Positions 63,668 to 64,000 of a stretch of 64,000 bases of DNA are shown here, in pieces (position 1 is the stretch's first letter; each line of letters begins with the position of its first letter). The notes beneath the pieces are model-generated. The model saw nothing but the letters and a program-made list of their open reading frames with translations, had not been told where the DNA came from and did not search any database. A program made the translations under genes and the position numbers. The stretch is taken from assembly GCF_002727125.1 (NCBI RefSeq), contig NZ_NHOA01000017.1:1-64000 (forward strand), read 5' to 3'. Source of the DNA: Halorubrum persicum. GTDB lineage: Archaea; Halobacteriota; Halobacteria; Halobacteriales; Haloferacaceae.

Positions 63668-64000
63668 TCATTCGATACAGCAGCTCATCGTTGACGTATC
63701 CCGCCGAAACGCCTGACAGGCGTGTTTGAACGCCTCACTGAATGTGGGGAACGGGTGGACGGTATCGATGATGTCGTCGACGGTGAGGCCGAACTTCACC
63801 GCCAGCGTCGCTTCCATGATCATGTCAGCGGCACGGGGGCCAACCATGTGGACGCCGACGATTTCGTCGGTCTCGTGGTGTTTGACGACCTGGACGAGGC
63901 CATCCGTGTTCTCGACGGCTTTCGCTCGCGGGACATCCGCCATCTGGACGGTTCGGCACGAACAGGTTCCGTGCTCGTCCATGTACTCCAGTTCGGTCGT
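63668..64000 (-). CDS. merA: Mercuric reductase C-terminus, cut by window edge
   Basis: The last 110 residues of a flavin disulfide reductase are present. They hold the dimer domain (CRTVQMADVPRAKAVENTDG, EIVGVHMVGPRAADMIMEAT, LAVKFGLTVDDIIDTVHPFP, TFSEAFKHACQAFRRDTSTM) and the end SCCIE. Vicinal cysteines just before the C-terminus are the MerA hallmark; they hand Hg(II) to the active site, where it is reduced to Hg(0). The gene continues beyond 64000. With the metal ATPases in the left half, it shows that this replicon carries metal resistance on both sides. Confidence 0.88.
   Translation of the reverse strand, partial: TTELEYMDEHGTCSCRTVQMADVPRAKAVENTDGLVQVVKHHETDEIVGVHMVGPRAADMIMEATLAVKFGLTVDDIIDTVHPFPTFSEAFKHACQAFRRDTSTMSCCIE

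Overview
The window reads as haloarchaeal DNA, most likely part of a megaplasmid or a secondary replicon. The proteins are strongly acidic and the DNA is mostly GC-rich. Many genes look leaderless, with a TATA box about 25-35 nt before the start codon. Families such as Orc1/Cdc6, TBP, DUF7344/DUF7342-like winged helices and haloarchaeal metal ATPases are present. I saw no tRNA, rRNA or CRISPR array. All family calls come from reading motifs; no database search was run.

Layout. (1) 1-7000 is an accessory patchwork: an HNH endonuclease, the right end of a probable IS200/IS605 element, a three-gene operon ending in an Mrr-like nuclease, small regulators, a decayed xseA fragment, a histone-fold-like mini-protein and a Fic-like gene broken by one stop codon. 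(2) 7086-19314 is a metal-resistance island: a CopB-type ATPase with CopZ, DoxX, two Met/Trp/His-rich SHOCT proteins, a permease with two YHS/TRASH modules, a metal-sensor-like regulator, an HMA protein with a second P1B ATPase carrying an unusual CPG motif, and an FmdE-like protein. A merA C-terminus at the right edge (63668-64000) starts another metal locus. (3) 19351-22500 holds a tyrosine recombinase and a ParA partition cassette. The cassette carries long arrays of a 9-bp repeat, both before parA and inside its partner gene.

(4) 22512-45815 is a defence island. It starts with an HTH-nucleotidyltransferase module whose second gene has an in-frame stop. A minus-strand series follows: AbrB-like protein, type IIG-like methyltransferase-nuclease, SNF2 translocase, divergent TBP, small protein, AddB-like Fe-S nuclease and AddA-like helicase-nuclease. 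Several junctions overlap, so the first four genes look like one operon. Next is a TIR-like (ThsB-like) protein in an operon with a multi-pass membrane protein, and a second TIR-like gene transcribed away from it. A GNAT protein, a GmrSD-like DUF262/HNH protein and a CoiA-like nuclease broken by one stop codon complete the island.

(5) 45900-63500 is the replicon core. There are two orc1/cdc6 genes with their own ORB-like repeats, a second and intact HTH-nucleotidyltransferase module, a RecA-like protein, a 3'-5' exonuclease, a family B DNA polymerase with degenerate motifs, a TumE-like toxin module, several regulators with palindromic operators, a SWIM protein, a TrkA-C protein, an ArdC-like antirestriction protein and a TGT-like protein. 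Three families of repeated cis-elements link these genes: four 40-42 bp inverted repeats with arms TTAACCAACA/TGTTGGTTAA, five G+C-rich leader elements before minus-strand genes, and a shared 33-bp promoter before the RecA-like and polymerase genes.

The strongest candidates for undescribed biology are the TIR-membrane protein operon, the methyltransferase-SNF2-TBP-AddAB series, the 9-bp partition array and the repeated regulatory elements of the replicon core.
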